A DNA stretch of 64,000 nt, taken from an uncultured Aquimarina sp. Its GTDB lineage: Bacteria; Bacteroidota; Bacteroidia; Flavobacteriales; Flavobacteriaceae. Numbering within the stretch: the stretch's first letter is position 1; every line of letters begins with the position of its first letter. Below, piece by piece: positions 27,216-35,952 of the stretch. Both the position numbers and the translations under genes were made by a program. Below the pieces are notes generated by a model. The model saw only the letters and a list, made by a program, of their open reading frames with translations. It was not told the origin of the DNA and ran no database searches. The stretch covers positions 577,663 to 641,662 of the forward strand of contig NZ_CANMQT010000003.1 of the NCBI RefSeq assembly GCF_947500065.1, read 5' to 3'.

Positions 27216-29834
27216 ATGAAAAAACTCACACTCATTTTATTTAGCTTAATCACAAGTTTAGGATTTAGCCAGAAAATTGTTACCGGTACCGTAACCGATA
27301 GTTCTGGATTACCTGTACCTTATGTTAATATTGCTGAAAAAGGATCAAATAAAGGTACTACAACTGATGATGATGGAAAATATACCATTGCCGTAGATGA
27401 AAACGCTGTCTTAGTATTTAGTTTTGTAGGTTTTCAGACTCAAGAAATTACTGTCGGTGCTCAGGACAAAATTGATGTTGTTCTTTTAGAAGGAGAAGCT
27501 TTAAGTACTATCATTGTTGTAGGATCCAGAAGTCCTAAACGTACCGCTACAGATACACCCGTTGCTGTTGATATCATTGATATGCAAGATATCATTACTA
27601 AAAGTGGTAAAATAGAAATTAACGAGCTATTACAGTACTCTGCTCCTTCTTTTAACGCCAATAAGCAATCTGGTTCTGATGGTGCCGATCACATTGACCC
27701 AGCTAGTTTAAGAGGTCTAGGGCCTGATCAGACACTTGTTTTAATCAATGGTAAAAGAAGGCATAGTTCCTCGCTTATTAATATTTTTGGTACCAGAGGA
27801 CGTGGAAATTCGGGAACTGACCTTAATACCATTCCTGCAACTTCTATCAAAAGAATTGAAATTTTAAGAGATGGTGCTGCTGCACAGTATGGATCTGATG
27901 CAATTGCAGGTGTTATAAACATTGTTCTTAAAGATAATATAGACAAACTTAGTGGTAGCATAAGTTATGGTGCTTATAATACAAATGCCAAAGGAGATTT
28001 TCCTGATGGAACTCCAAATACTGATGGAAATCGTTTGGATACGGAAAATGATGGAAACAGAATAGCTGATGATAAAAGCTTTGATGGAGGTTCTGTAAAA
28101 GTTACTGCCAATTATGGCGTTGGCATTGGTGAAAAAGGATATATCAATTTTACTACAGAGTATTTAAGTAAGAATAAAACATTAAGACCTGGATATAGTT
28201 TTAGGAGAGGTTTTGGTGAAGCAGCAATAGATGGATTTAATTTCTTTGCCAATGCAAGTATTCCTTTGTCAGATAAGACAGAGTTATACGCTTTTGGAGG
28301 TAGAAATTATCGGGATACAGATGCTTTTGCATTTACTCGTAACGATGGTGAACGTGTTGTTACTGAAATTTATCCTAATGGTTTTACTCCTAGAATTACC
28401 TCTAATATTATTGACAACTCAATTTCTGCTGGAGTTAGAACAGAAACAGACAGTGGCTGGAAAATTGATCTAAGTAATACTTGGGGAAAGAACAATTTCC
28501 ATTACTTCATCGAAGGTACACTAAATGCCTCTTTAGAAGAGAATTCTCCTACGGAATTCGATGCAGGAGGGCACAGTTTAAGTCAAAACACCATTAATTT
28601 AGACTTCTCAAAGTATTATCCCAAAATAACGAAAGGTTTGAACCTTGCGTTCGGAGCAGAATATAGAACTGAAAACTTTATCATATTTGCTGGAGAAGAA
28701 GGATCTTATGCTACTTATGATGTAAACGGATTAGCAATTACAAACCCTGCGACACAAACACAACCTATAGATACTGATAGCGGTCAACTAAGGCCTGGTG
28801 GATCACAAGGGTTTCCAGGATATAGTCCTGCAAATGAAGTAGATCGATCTAGGTCTAATTTATCACTATATGCTGATGCAGAATTAGACATTACAGATGC
28901 ATTTCTATTAGCGGGAGCTGCAAGGTTTGAAAACTATAGTGATTTTGGAAGTACCATTAATGGAAAATTAGCATTTAGAATAAAGGCTTCTGAGAATATT
29001 AATATTAGAGGTTCTGTAAGTTCAGGATTTAGAGCTCCATCTTTAGCACAAATCTATTATAACCTAAGATTTACAGATTTTCAAGGTGGTGTAGCTACAG
29101 AAACATTATTATCTCCAAACAACAGTCCTGTAACTGCTTCTTTTGGGATTGATCGATTAAAAGAAGAAACCTCACTAAATGGATCTCTAGGAGTTACGGC
29201 TAAACTAGGTAGTTTTTCTGCCACTGTAGATGGATATTATATCGATATTAAAGATCGTATTGTGCTTACGGGAACTTTTGAAGCTACAGAAATTGATAAT
29301 GTTAATGAAGCTCAATTTTTTGCCAATGGTGTTGATACAGAAACCTTAGGATTAGATCTGGTTCTTTCATGGAAAGGAAATTATGATTTCGGAACATTAT
29401 CTGCTTTGTTAGCTGGAAATGTTAATAATATGTATATCACTGGAGTCAATACAGATTTGGATTCGGATATATTCTTTGGTAAAAGAGAGCAAGCGTTCTT
29501 GCTTGCATCTGCGCCTAGAAGCAAGTTTGCTTTAAACCTGAATTATAATACTGATAAATTTAATGCAGGACTTGGTCTTACAAGGTTTAGTGATATTACC
29601 TTAGTCGATTTTACGGATTCTGAAGATGAATATGGCGCAAAAATCACAGCTGATCTTACGGTAGGTTACAAATTATCTGATCAACTGAAATTAACCATTG
29701 GTGGTAACAATATTACCAATGAATATCCTGATCAACAAAATGACGGAGAAACTGAAGCTGGTGGATATTGGGATTCTGTTCAAATGGGATTCGGTGGTGC
29801 ATTTTATTATGCTAGATTAGATTTTAGCTTCTAA
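27216..29834 (+). CDS. TonB-dependent outer-membrane receptor (second of a tandem pair)
   Basis: An 872-residue receptor paralogous to the preceding one. The first 20 residues (MKKLTLILFSLITSLGFSQ) and the carboxypeptidase-like domain (VTGTVTDSSGLPVPYVNIAEKG) are closely similar. The plug (about 105-235) has the same run TLVLINGKRRHSS and IKRIEILRDGAAAQYGSD. The barrel ends in YYARLDFSF, a typical outer-membrane C-terminus. Loops are clearly different and about 90 residues shorter in total, so ligands may differ. No SusD, ferric reductase or siderophore genes are adjacent. It has its own promoter region after the terminator of its sister, and a degenerate flavobacterial repeat follows its stop codon. 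Confidence 0.92.
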   Translation: MKKLTLILFSLITSLGFSQKIVTGTVTDSSGLPVPYVNIAEKGSNKGTTTDDDGKYTIAVDENAVLVFSFVGFQTQEITVGAQDKIDVVLLEGEALSTIIVVGSRSPKRTATDTPVAVDIIDMQDIITKSGKIEINELLQYSAPSFNANKQSGSDGADHIDPASLRGLGPDQTLVLINGKRRHSSSLINIFGTRGRGNSGTDLNTIPATSIKRIEILRDGAAAQYGSDAIAGVINIVLKDNIDKLSGSISYGAYNTNAKGDFPDGTPNTDGNRLDTENDGNRIADDKSFDGGSVKVTANYGVGIGEKGYINFTTEYLSKNKTLRPGYSFRRGFGEAAIDGFNFFANASIPLSDKTELYAFGGRNYRDTDAFAFTRNDGERVVTEIYPNGFTPRITSNIIDNSISAGVRTETDSGWKIDLSNTWGKNNFHYFIEGTLNASLEENSPTEFDAGGHSLSQNTINLDFSKYYPKITKGLNLAFGAEYRTENFIIFAGEEGSYATYDVNGLAITNPATQTQPIDTDSGQLRPGGSQGFPGYSPANEVDRSRSNLSLYADAELDITDAFLLAGAARFENYSDFGSTINGKLAFRIKASENINIRGSVSSGFRAPSLAQIYYNLRFTDFQGGVATETLLSPNNSPVTASFGIDRLKEETSLNGSLGVTAKLGSFSATVDGYYIDIKDRIVLTGTFEATEIDNVNEAQFFANGVDTETLGLDLVLSWKGNYDFGTLSALLAGNVNNMYITGVNTDLDSDIFFGKREQAFLLASAPRSKFALNLNYNTDKFNAGLGLTRFSDITLVDFTDSEDEYGAKITADLTVGYKLSDQLKLTIGGNNITNEYPDQQNDGETEAGGYWDSVQMGFGGAFYYARLDFSF

Positions 29835-29846
29835 ACAAATTTACTG

Positions 29847-29919
29847 TCACATCGAGCAAAATAGAAATGTATTAGCTTATTAATCAAAGATAACTACCTC
29901 TCGATTTTGCTCGATGTGA
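29847..29919. repeat. Inverted repeat resembling the dispersed flavobacterial intergenic palindrome
   Basis: TCACATCGAGCAAAAT (29847-29862) and its exact reverse complement (29904-29919) are 41 bases apart. The sequence resembles the GTCACATCGAGCGnAGTCGAGATG type of element scattered between genes in many Flavobacteria, here with AT-rich changes. It lies between convergent genes and could also act as a weak transcription end. Confidence 0.6.
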
Positions 29920-29923
29920 TATT

Positions 29924-30742
29924 TTAACTTCCATTAGAATTATTATCCAACTCCTTATCAATTGTTTCTAAATATTCTTCAAAATTAACTAAGTCATTAT
30001 GTGAACCTCCTTCAACAGTGATCATTCTTTTTTTTGATGAAGGTATGCTATTAAACAATTTTTCACCAGATGTATATGGCACTACTCCATCATCAGTACC
30101 GTGATAAATTGTTATATCACATTTTACACGCTGTATAAATTCATTAGAATTGAACTTAAACTTCAAAATATTTTTTACAGGAAAAATAGGCAACCAATGA
30201 GAGGTAACATCTTCCATAGAATTATACGGTGTTTCTAAGATTAGATTACGTGGTTTATTTAAAGAAGCAATTTTTGTAGCAATACCTGTTCCCAAAGACC
30301 TACCATATAATATTATCTGATCCTCAGTATATTTTTTTAAAACATACTCATAAAATAATTGAGCATCATCATATAATAATTCCTCTTCTGTTATACTACC
30401 AGAACTCTTGCCATAACTCCTGTAATCCATCACTACAACATCATATTCTTTTTTTGCAAAAAAAGTTGCTATTTCTCCCCATCTGGAAAGGCTTCCCTTG
30501 TTTCCATGAAAATACAGAATTACACCTTTTGGATGTTTGTTTTTAAAATGAATAGCATTCAATTGTTCACCATCCCCCGTTTTCACAAAAAACTCTTCAA
30601 AAGGATGATCAAATTGAAATGTGTGATCTAAAGAGAGCTTTTTTGGCTGAAAAATAATTTTATGCTGAAATAAATATAATAAACCTATCCCCATAAGATA
30701 TATGATAAATGTCCATTTTAGAACTTTTTTAAGCTTGGACAT
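29924..30742 (-). CDS. Membrane-anchored alpha/beta hydrolase (BEM46/ABHD13-like)
   Basis: A 272-residue hydrolase with an N-terminal transmembrane helix (about residues 8-24), so it is held at the membrane. The order of motifs fits BEM46/ABHD13-type serine hydrolases: LYFHGNKGSLSRWG (oxyanion region), MDYRSYGKSSG, nucleophile GRSLGTGIATK (serine near 147), acid near HGTDDGVV and H in GGSHNDLV. Its ATG lies inside the end of the upstream paralog (14-base overlap), so both come from one message. Members are thought to act on lipids or acylated proteins; the substrate is unknown here. Confidence 0.87.
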   Translation of the reverse strand: MSKLKKVLKWTFIIYLMGIGLLYLFQHKIIFQPKKLSLDHTFQFDHPFEEFFVKTGDGEQLNAIHFKNKHPKGVILYFHGNKGSLSRWGEIATFFAKKEYDVVVMDYRSYGKSSGSITEEELLYDDAQLFYEYVLKKYTEDQIILYGRSLGTGIATKIASLNKPRNLILETPYNSMEDVTSHWLPIFPVKNILKFKFNSNEFIQRVKCDITIYHGTDDGVVPYTSGEKLFNSIPSSKKRMITVEGGSHNDLVNFEEYLETIDKELDNNSNGS

Positions 30743-31604
30743 TTACCTTTTTTTCAGCATGTCTTACACCAATACTTGTATTAGAAAGGTTGATTTTTTT
30801 CATTTTGGAATTAATAATCTCTCCGAGCATCTTATGATAGGATTCAAAATTATTAAGATTTTTATGCCCTCCACCAATGACTGTATACAATCGGGTAAGC
30901 TTGGGCTTAATTTTTGACAATTTAATACTAGATTTAAAAGGAATTAATTTATCCTGTGTTCCATGAATGATATGTATAGGACAATTTACATATTTTAACC
31001 ACTTATAAGTAGGTATTGGATATCTCATAATCAAAGAAACTGGCATAAAAGGGATAAACTTACCCGCTACCTTACTTAAGCTATAATAAGGAGCATCGAG
31101 GATTAACATTTTAGGATTATTAATAGATGCTAACTTAGTTGCGAAACCTGATCCCATAGATCTTCCATATAAAATAATATACTTCTCCTCTACTTTTTCC
31201 TTCAATTTATTATATACAAATTGAAGATCTCTTTTTATAGCTTTAAAAGAGCGTCTGCCAGTACTTTTACCAAATCCACGATAATCCAACATACATACAT
31301 CATATCCATGTCTGGTAAAATCAACTGCAAACTTACCCCAACCTTTTATACTCTTAGAATTTCCTTTAAGATAAAGAACAACACCTTTAGGGTTTTCGAC
31401 CTTAAAATGAAGGCCATTAATTGTAGCTCCATCTCTAGTTTCTAAATTATACTCCTCTACAACTTGGTTGTTATAATGAAATTCAAAATCCTTATCTAAC
31501 TTTTCTGGCTTAAAAATAAAATACTCTTGCAAATAGTATAAAGCAACACTCGCTATTATATAAAACGCAAGAATAAGAATTGCTATGTATCCCCAATTTG
31601 GCAT
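30729..31604 (-). CDS. Membrane-anchored alpha/beta hydrolase (BEM46/ABHD13-like), paralog
   Basis: A 291-residue protein with the same plan as the downstream gene: a transmembrane helix at residues 5-26, LYLKGNSKSIKGWG, LDYRGFGKSTGR, nucleophile GRSMGSGFATK (serine near 149), acid in HGTQDKLIP and H in GGGHKNLNN. The glycine/histidine of the usual HGN oxyanion loop is KGN here, a mild change. The tandem pair overlaps by 14 bases and is translationally coupled. They probably arose by duplication and may act on related substrates at the inner membrane. Confidence 0.87.
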   Translation of the reverse strand: MPNWGYIAILILAFYIIASVALYYLQEYFIFKPEKLDKDFEFHYNNQVVEEYNLETRDGATINGLHFKVENPKGVVLYLKGNSKSIKGWGKFAVDFTRHGYDVCMLDYRGFGKSTGRRSFKAIKRDLQFVYNKLKEKVEEKYIILYGRSMGSGFATKLASINNPKMLILDAPYYSLSKVAGKFIPFMPVSLIMRYPIPTYKWLKYVNCPIHIIHGTQDKLIPFKSSIKLSKIKPKLTRLYTVIGGGHKNLNNFESYHKMLGEIINSKMKKINLSNTSIGVRHAEKKVNVQA

Positions 31605-31667
31605 ATTAATATTCTTTTAGATATACTTGTAAGTAACTAATTTACAAAAAATTAAACTTAGTTCCAT

Positions 31668-31691
31668 AAAAAAATCCTGCCGAAGCAGGAT
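31668..31691 (-). terminator. Terminator downstream of an outer-membrane barrel gene
   Basis: ATCCTGC (31674-31680), loop CGAA, GCAGGAT (31685-31691). On the minus strand the stem is followed by TTTTTTT. It ends the transcript of the barrel protein gene upstream of it. Confidence 0.85.
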
Positions 31692-31721
31692 CTTTACATT
31701 ACTTTTATATACCAATCTATT

Positions 31722-32357
31722 TTATCGTCTGGCATCATATATTCTAAAACGAACACCTACTCGTGCATAAATATCAAAAAATTTACTATCTACATCAACT
31801 AAATTATCTGTGAAATCATTCATAGCGCCAACTTCCAGCATAATATCAAACATTTCTCCAATCATCTGAGAAAAACCAGCACCATACACTCCTCCAATTA
31901 CTAATTGCTCATATTGATCAGATTCTAAATCAACACCACCGAATTCTACACTGGTATTTAATCTAAAAGAAGGCCCAACATTAATAAAAGGTCTAAAACG
32001 GTCCTTTCCTCTACCAAACAAATATCTAAATTTAGGATTAAATCCAACTTGTAATACTTTAACCTCAGTTCCTTCAGTACTAAAAACAGGATCTCCAGGA
32101 GTAAAAACAGTTGGAAAAAAATCTATCTCACTATTTCTTTGTAAAACTTCAACAGAAAAAACAATACTTGTTTTAGCCCGAACTCCCATAACATAGCCAT
32201 ACCCAGCGTTAAAAAAGAAACCTGTTCCATACTCTGAATCCACATCTTCAAAACTTAATTTAGAAAACGCAGCTCCACCTGTTACTTCCCAGCGATATTG
32301 TCCATAAGAAGTGATTGAGATTGTCGCCAATAAAATAAAAAATAGTGTTTTTTTCAT
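31722..32357 (-). CDS. Outer-membrane beta-barrel protein (porin-like family)
   Basis: A 211-residue exported protein. The signal peptide ends near ISITSYGQ (residue 20). The rest alternates short amphipathic strands, such as FFFNAGYGYVMG, FNPKFRYLFG, RPFINVGPSFRLNT and VIGGVYGAGFSQ, ending ARVGVRFRIYDARR. This is the pattern of the small 8-strand outer-membrane barrel family common in Bacteroidota (PF13568/PF13505-like). Function is unknown. The neighbouring gene upstream encodes a clear paralog sharing the motifs QFGFSPKIRYFF / PFAGVGPTLRYN, so this is a local duplication. A terminator follows directly. Confidence 0.8.
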   Translation of the reverse strand: MKKTLFFILLATISITSYGQYRWEVTGGAAFSKLSFEDVDSEYGTGFFFNAGYGYVMGVRAKTSIVFSVEVLQRNSEIDFFPTVFTPGDPVFSTEGTEVKVLQVGFNPKFRYLFGRGKDRFRPFINVGPSFRLNTSVEFGGVDLESDQYEQLVIGGVYGAGFSQMIGEMFDIMLEVGAMNDFTDNLVDVDSKFFDIYARVGVRFRIYDARR

Positions 32358-32495
32358 AATTTCATGTTTAGATTTGAGGTTAAATTCTAGGCGAAAATAC
32401 TAAAATTTAAAAAACAGTTATAAAAGCTGTACTAAAATTTTAATTTCTCAATACCATATAAATTAAGTAATGTTTAATTCTAAAATTAAAACATA

Positions 32496-33128
32496 CTAAA
32501 AACTATAACTCACACCAGTACGAATATAATAATCAAAAAACTTACCATCATCATTACCCTCTAAAGAGTGAAAATTGGAAAAATTATCCTGAAAATCGTT
32601 CATTAAACCAGCTTCAAATAATACTCCAAATTTATCACTTAAAGACCAATTGAATCCTACATTATAAACTCCACCAACGATAAACTCATTGTAACCTTCT
32701 TCATCAATATCAAAACCGCTATCTGTAGCCTCAAAATTATATCTCAGCGTTGGACCAACACCTGCAAAGGGTCTAAAACTATTTTCTTTACTACTAAAAA
32801 AATATCTGATTTTAGGTGAAAAACCAAATTGCATAAAACGAATACTAGATTCACCAAATACACCTAGGTTAGAATTTAATGCCAATTTCGAATTTCTTTT
32901 TAAAAATTCAACAGAAGCTACCAAAGCAATCTTTTTCTTTTCACCGAACTCATATTGATATCCAAGGTTGATAAAGATACTACTGCCTGAATTGGTTTCA
33001 GAAAACACCCTATCATCTTCAAGTTTTAATTTCGAAATTGTTATCCCTGATGTTAGTTCAATACTATGTTGTGCTACTATTGTACTTGCTGCAAAACAAA
33101 TAAAAAATAATATAAACGTAAATCTCAT
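32496..33128 (-). CDS. Outer-membrane beta-barrel protein, paralog
   Basis: With the ATG at 33128 (MRFTFILFFICFAASTIVAQ as signal peptide) the protein has 210 residues, matching its neighbour's 211. The longer frame to 33173 adds 15 residues before the signal peptide and is unlikely. Strand-like motifs match the downstream paralog: IFINLGYQYEFG, QFGFSPKIRYFF, FRPFAGVGPTLRYN, VGGVYNVGFNW and an aromatic C-terminus YIRTGVSYSF. It is probably a small outer-membrane barrel. Its role is unknown. The two genes are separated by 138 bases and each may have its own promoter. Confidence 0.8.
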   Translation of the reverse strand: MRFTFILFFICFAASTIVAQHSIELTSGITISKLKLEDDRVFSETNSGSSIFINLGYQYEFGEKKKIALVASVEFLKRNSKLALNSNLGVFGESSIRFMQFGFSPKIRYFFSSKENSFRPFAGVGPTLRYNFEATDSGFDIDEEGYNEFIVGGVYNVGFNWSLSDKFGVLFEAGLMNDFQDNFSNFHSLEGNDDGKFFDYYIRTGVSYSF

Positions 33129-33162
33129 ATTTTTTGGGTTAATTAGAAAACTAAAATTCATC

Positions 33163-33191
33163 AAAAAACCCATCTAAACAGACAGGTTTTT
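33163..33191 (-). terminator. Weak terminator of the ferredoxin gene
   Basis: AAAAACC (33164-33170) pairs with GGTTTTT (33185-33191), with inner ATCT/AGA pairing. A T-run follows on the minus strand. It lies just beyond the ferredoxin stop and before the ATG of the next gene. Confidence 0.6.
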
Positions 33192-33215
33192 ATTAAGTAA
33201 CTAAAAATTAATTTG

Positions 33216-33566
33216 TTATTCTTTATGCATAAAAGCTTGTTTCTGTAATAAAAACTCTTCGGTTTCTACAACATCCTCATCCGGAACACAGCAATCTACA
33301 GGACATACAGCTGCACACTGAGGTTCTTCATGAAAGCCTTTACACTCTGTACATTTATCAGGTACTATATAATAAATCTCATCACTTACGGGTTCCTGAG
33401 CTTCTTCCGAATTAATGGCTTTGCCACCAGGAAGCACAACATCTCCTTCTAAATCCGTACCATCTGCATATCTCCAGTCATCTGCACCTTCATAAATTGC
33501 GGTATTCGGACATTCTGGTTCACAAGCACCACAGTTTATACATTCGTCCGTTATTATAATTGCCAT
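33216..33566 (-). CDS. 4Fe-4S dicluster ferredoxin
   Basis: A 116-residue electron carrier. Two cluster-binding cysteine sets are present: [12 protein letters not shown] (residues 9-20) and CTECKGF...[10 protein letters not shown] (about 73-93). A 45-residue insert lies between them, making it longer than the minimal 8Fe ferredoxin. This form is conserved in Flavobacteria, where it is typically divergent from an acyl-CoA reductase gene, as here (47 bases away). It may pass electrons to that or another enzyme, but no biochemical link is visible. Cytoplasmic, with no signal peptide. Confidence 0.92.
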   Translation of the reverse strand: MAIIITDECINCGACEPECPNTAIYEGADDWRYADGTDLEGDVVLPGGKAINSEEAQEPVSDEIYYIVPDKCTECKGFHEEPQCAAVCPVDCCVPDEDVVETEEFLLQKQAFMHKE

Positions 33567-33588
33567 AGCTTTTTTTATTCTAAATTTG
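33560..33588 (+). promoter_or_regulatory. Bacteroidota-type promoter for the acyl-CoA reductase
   Basis: TTG at 33560-33562 and TAAATTTG at 33581-33588 are 18 bases apart, fitting the -33/-7 pattern. It overlaps the first codons of the divergent ferredoxin gene. Transcription would start near 33595. Confidence 0.6.
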
Positions 33589-33613
33589 CATCACAAAAAT
33601 AACCCGTAAACTA

Positions 33614-34693
33614 GTGATAAACAAATTAGAAATGGTATTAAATGATCGAATAGTAGCTTTTTCCGAATTAGGTAAGTTCTTAAGTCAATTCAAAAATACT
33701 GGTTATGAGAAGATTAGCGACATACAGCGTCAAGGAGATTTTTTTGATGGAATGATTCAAAAAATAGAATCTGCTAAACATTATAATGGTTGGTTTACCG
33801 AAGAAAACATCGTATTTTCTTTATCACAATGGAGTAAGACACTTACTAAACCTAATTTAGAACAATGGTTGTCTAATTACTCCTTAGATACTCTAAAAAC
33901 TAAAACAATCGGAATCATCATGGCTGGTAATATTCCTTTAGTGGGATTTCATGATTTTATTTCGGTACTAATAAGTGGTCATAATGTTTTGGTAAAACAA
34001 TCTTCAAATGATAATCAATTGCTTCCATATCTAGCATCATATCTAATTGCAATAGAACCTAGGTTTAAAAAACGTATTTCTTTTACTACAGAAAGATTCA
34101 CTGATTTTGATGCCATCATTGCTACAGGAAGTAATAATACAGCTCGTTATTTTGAACATTACTTTGGAAATAAACCTAATATTATACGTAAGAACAGAAA
34201 TTCTGTAGCTGTATTAACCGGAAACGAATCTAAAGAACAACTAGCTGCATTAGGAGAAGATATATTTAGATATTATGGTCTAGGTTGCAGAAGTGTTTCT
34301 AAACTTATGGTACCAAAAGGGTATGATTTCGATTTATTTTTTAAATCGATTTATACCTATAATGATATCATTAATGGCGCTAAATATGCCAATAATTATG
34401 ATTACAATAAGGCGGTATATTTAATGAGTAGTTTTAAGTTATTAGAAAATGGTTTCTTAATGCTAAAAGAAGATTCAAGTTATGGTTCTCCAATAGCTAC
34501 GTTGTTTTATGAAACATACGAATCTAAACAGGAATTACTACAAAAACTCGAAATTGATAAAGAAGCTATACAATGCATAGTAGGTGACAATTTTTCTGAA
34601 GACAGCATTGATTTTGGAACTACACAACACCCTTCTCTATCGGATTACGCAGATAATGTTGATGTTATTGAATTTTTAACAAAAATTCAATAA
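33614..34693 (+). CDS. LuxC-like acyl-CoA reductase
   Basis: A 359-residue member of the LuxC/acyl-CoA reductase family, which reduces acyl-CoA or acyl groups to aldehydes with NADPH. The nucleotide-binding region IGIIMAGNIPLVGFHDF (about 95-112) and the probable catalytic cysteine C225 in YYGLGCRSVSK are present. The start is GTG at 33614. An ATG at 33632 (residue 7) is an alternative and also fits a promoter ending at 33588. No other lux genes are present, so light production is not implied. In Flavobacteria this gene is often found beside ferredoxin and serC, as here, but its substrate is unknown. Confidence 0.88.
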   Translation: MINKLEMVLNDRIVAFSELGKFLSQFKNTGYEKISDIQRQGDFFDGMIQKIESAKHYNGWFTEENIVFSLSQWSKTLTKPNLEQWLSNYSLDTLKTKTIGIIMAGNIPLVGFHDFISVLISGHNVLVKQSSNDNQLLPYLASYLIAIEPRFKKRISFTTERFTDFDAIIATGSNNTARYFEHYFGNKPNIIRKNRNSVAVLTGNESKEQLAALGEDIFRYYGLGCRSVSKLMVPKGYDFDLFFKSIYTYNDIINGAKYANNYDYNKAVYLMSSFKLLENGFLMLKEDSSYGSPIATLFYETYESKQELLQKLEIDKEAIQCIVGDNFSEDSIDFGTTQHPSLSDYADNVDVIEFLTKIQ

Positions 34694-34820
34694 ATAATTT
34701 ATCATTTTGACAATGATTTTGTTTTAGATTATTAGCACCTTTGTGGTGTTTTTTCTTACTGGTTTAAGGAGCCAGAAAATAACGAAAAAAGTAATTAATA
34801 TAAAACAATAAAAACTACTG

Positions 34821-35885
34821 ATGAAAAAGCACAACTTTAGCGCAGGACCTTGTATTTTACCACAAGAAGTATTCAAAGAAGCATCCCAGGCTGTATTAAA
34901 TTTTAACGACTCTGGGCTATCCATTTTGGAGATTTCACATCGTAGTAAAGATTTTGTAGATGTAATGGACGAAGCTCGCAGTTTAGCTTTAGAATTACTG
35001 GGCTTAGAGGGTAAAGGATATAAAGTACTTTTTCTTCAAGGTGGAGCAAGTACACAATTTTTAATGACTGCGTATAATTTATTGCAATCAAAAGCAGGAT
35101 ATATTAATACCGGTAGTTGGAGTGATAAAGCTCTTAAAGAAGCTAAATTTTTTGGAGAGGTTGTAGAAGTAGCATCTTCTAAAGATGCAAACTATAATTA
35201 TATTCCTAAAGGATATGATGTTCCTGAGGGTTTAGATTATCTACATTGCACAAGTAACAATACTATTTTTGGTACGCAAATCAAAGATTTCCCAACCACC
35301 AATGCACCTCTCGTATGTGATATGAGTAGCGATATATTCTCTAGGCAATTAGATTTCTCAAAATTTAGTTTGATCTATGCTGGAGCGCAAAAAAATATGG
35401 GGCCAGCTGGAACTACATTAGTGGTTATAAAAGAAGATATCCTTGGAAAAATAGAAAGACAAATTCCATCGATGTTAGATTACAAAGTACATATTAGTAA
35501 GAGCAGTATGTTCAATACTCCTCCTGTATTTGCTGTTTATACCTCTATGTTAACCTTGAGATGGTTGAAAAAACTAGGTGGAATTGCGGCGATTGAAGAA
35601 CAAAACGAGAAAAAAGCAAACCTTATCTATTCTGAAATAGAACTGAACCCTCTTTTCAAAGGATTTGCTGCTAAAGAAGATAGATCAATGATGAATGCTA
35701 CTTTTTCTTTACTAGATGAAGATCTTAAAGAAACCTTTGATGCAATGTGGACAGAAGCTGGTATTAGTGGCGTAAATGGACATAGAAGTGTAGGAGGATA
35801 TAGAGCAAGCATGTACAACGCTATGACGATAGAAGATGTTGCTGCTTTGGTAGATGTAATGAGTGATTTAGAACGAAAAGCTTAG
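34821..35885 (+). CDS. serC: Phosphoserine aminotransferase SerC
   Basis: SerC converts 3-phosphohydroxypyruvate and glutamate to phosphoserine, the second step of serine synthesis. The protein also serves in pyridoxal phosphate synthesis in some bacteria. The 354-residue sequence has the family start KHNFSAGPCILPQEVF, the substrate region GGASTQF, and the PLP-binding lysine K191 in YAGAQKNMGPAG. It ends with the conserved GHRSVGGYRASMYNAM. It precedes serA by 67 bases on the same strand, forming a serine operon. Complete and cytoplasmic. Confidence 0.97.
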   Translation: MKKHNFSAGPCILPQEVFKEASQAVLNFNDSGLSILEISHRSKDFVDVMDEARSLALELLGLEGKGYKVLFLQGGASTQFLMTAYNLLQSKAGYINTGSWSDKALKEAKFFGEVVEVASSKDANYNYIPKGYDVPEGLDYLHCTSNNTIFGTQIKDFPTTNAPLVCDMSSDIFSRQLDFSKFSLIYAGAQKNMGPAGTTLVVIKEDILGKIERQIPSMLDYKVHISKSSMFNTPPVFAVYTSMLTLRWLKKLGGIAAIEEQNEKKANLIYSEIELNPLFKGFAAKEDRSMMNATFSLLDEDLKETFDAMWTEAGISGVNGHRSVGGYRASMYNAMTIEDVAALVDVMSDLERKA

Positions 35886-35952
35886 TTAACCAACCGATTA
35901 AATTAAAAACTAAAAATTCTGAAATAAGAATTTAAAAAATCAAACCTTTAAA

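Noticed and set aside
24090..29834. Reading the lyases plus receptors as a classic polysaccharide utilisation locus
   Set aside because: A SusD gene and the downstream alginate enzymes (PL17, PL6, KDG pathway) are absent, and the receptors are not of the SusC type. The link to alginate for the receptors is only by position.
33614..34693. Bioluminescence gene cluster because of the LuxC-like protein
   Set aside because: No luxA, luxB, luxD or luxE is present. LuxC-like acyl-CoA reductases are common in non-luminous Bacteroidota.
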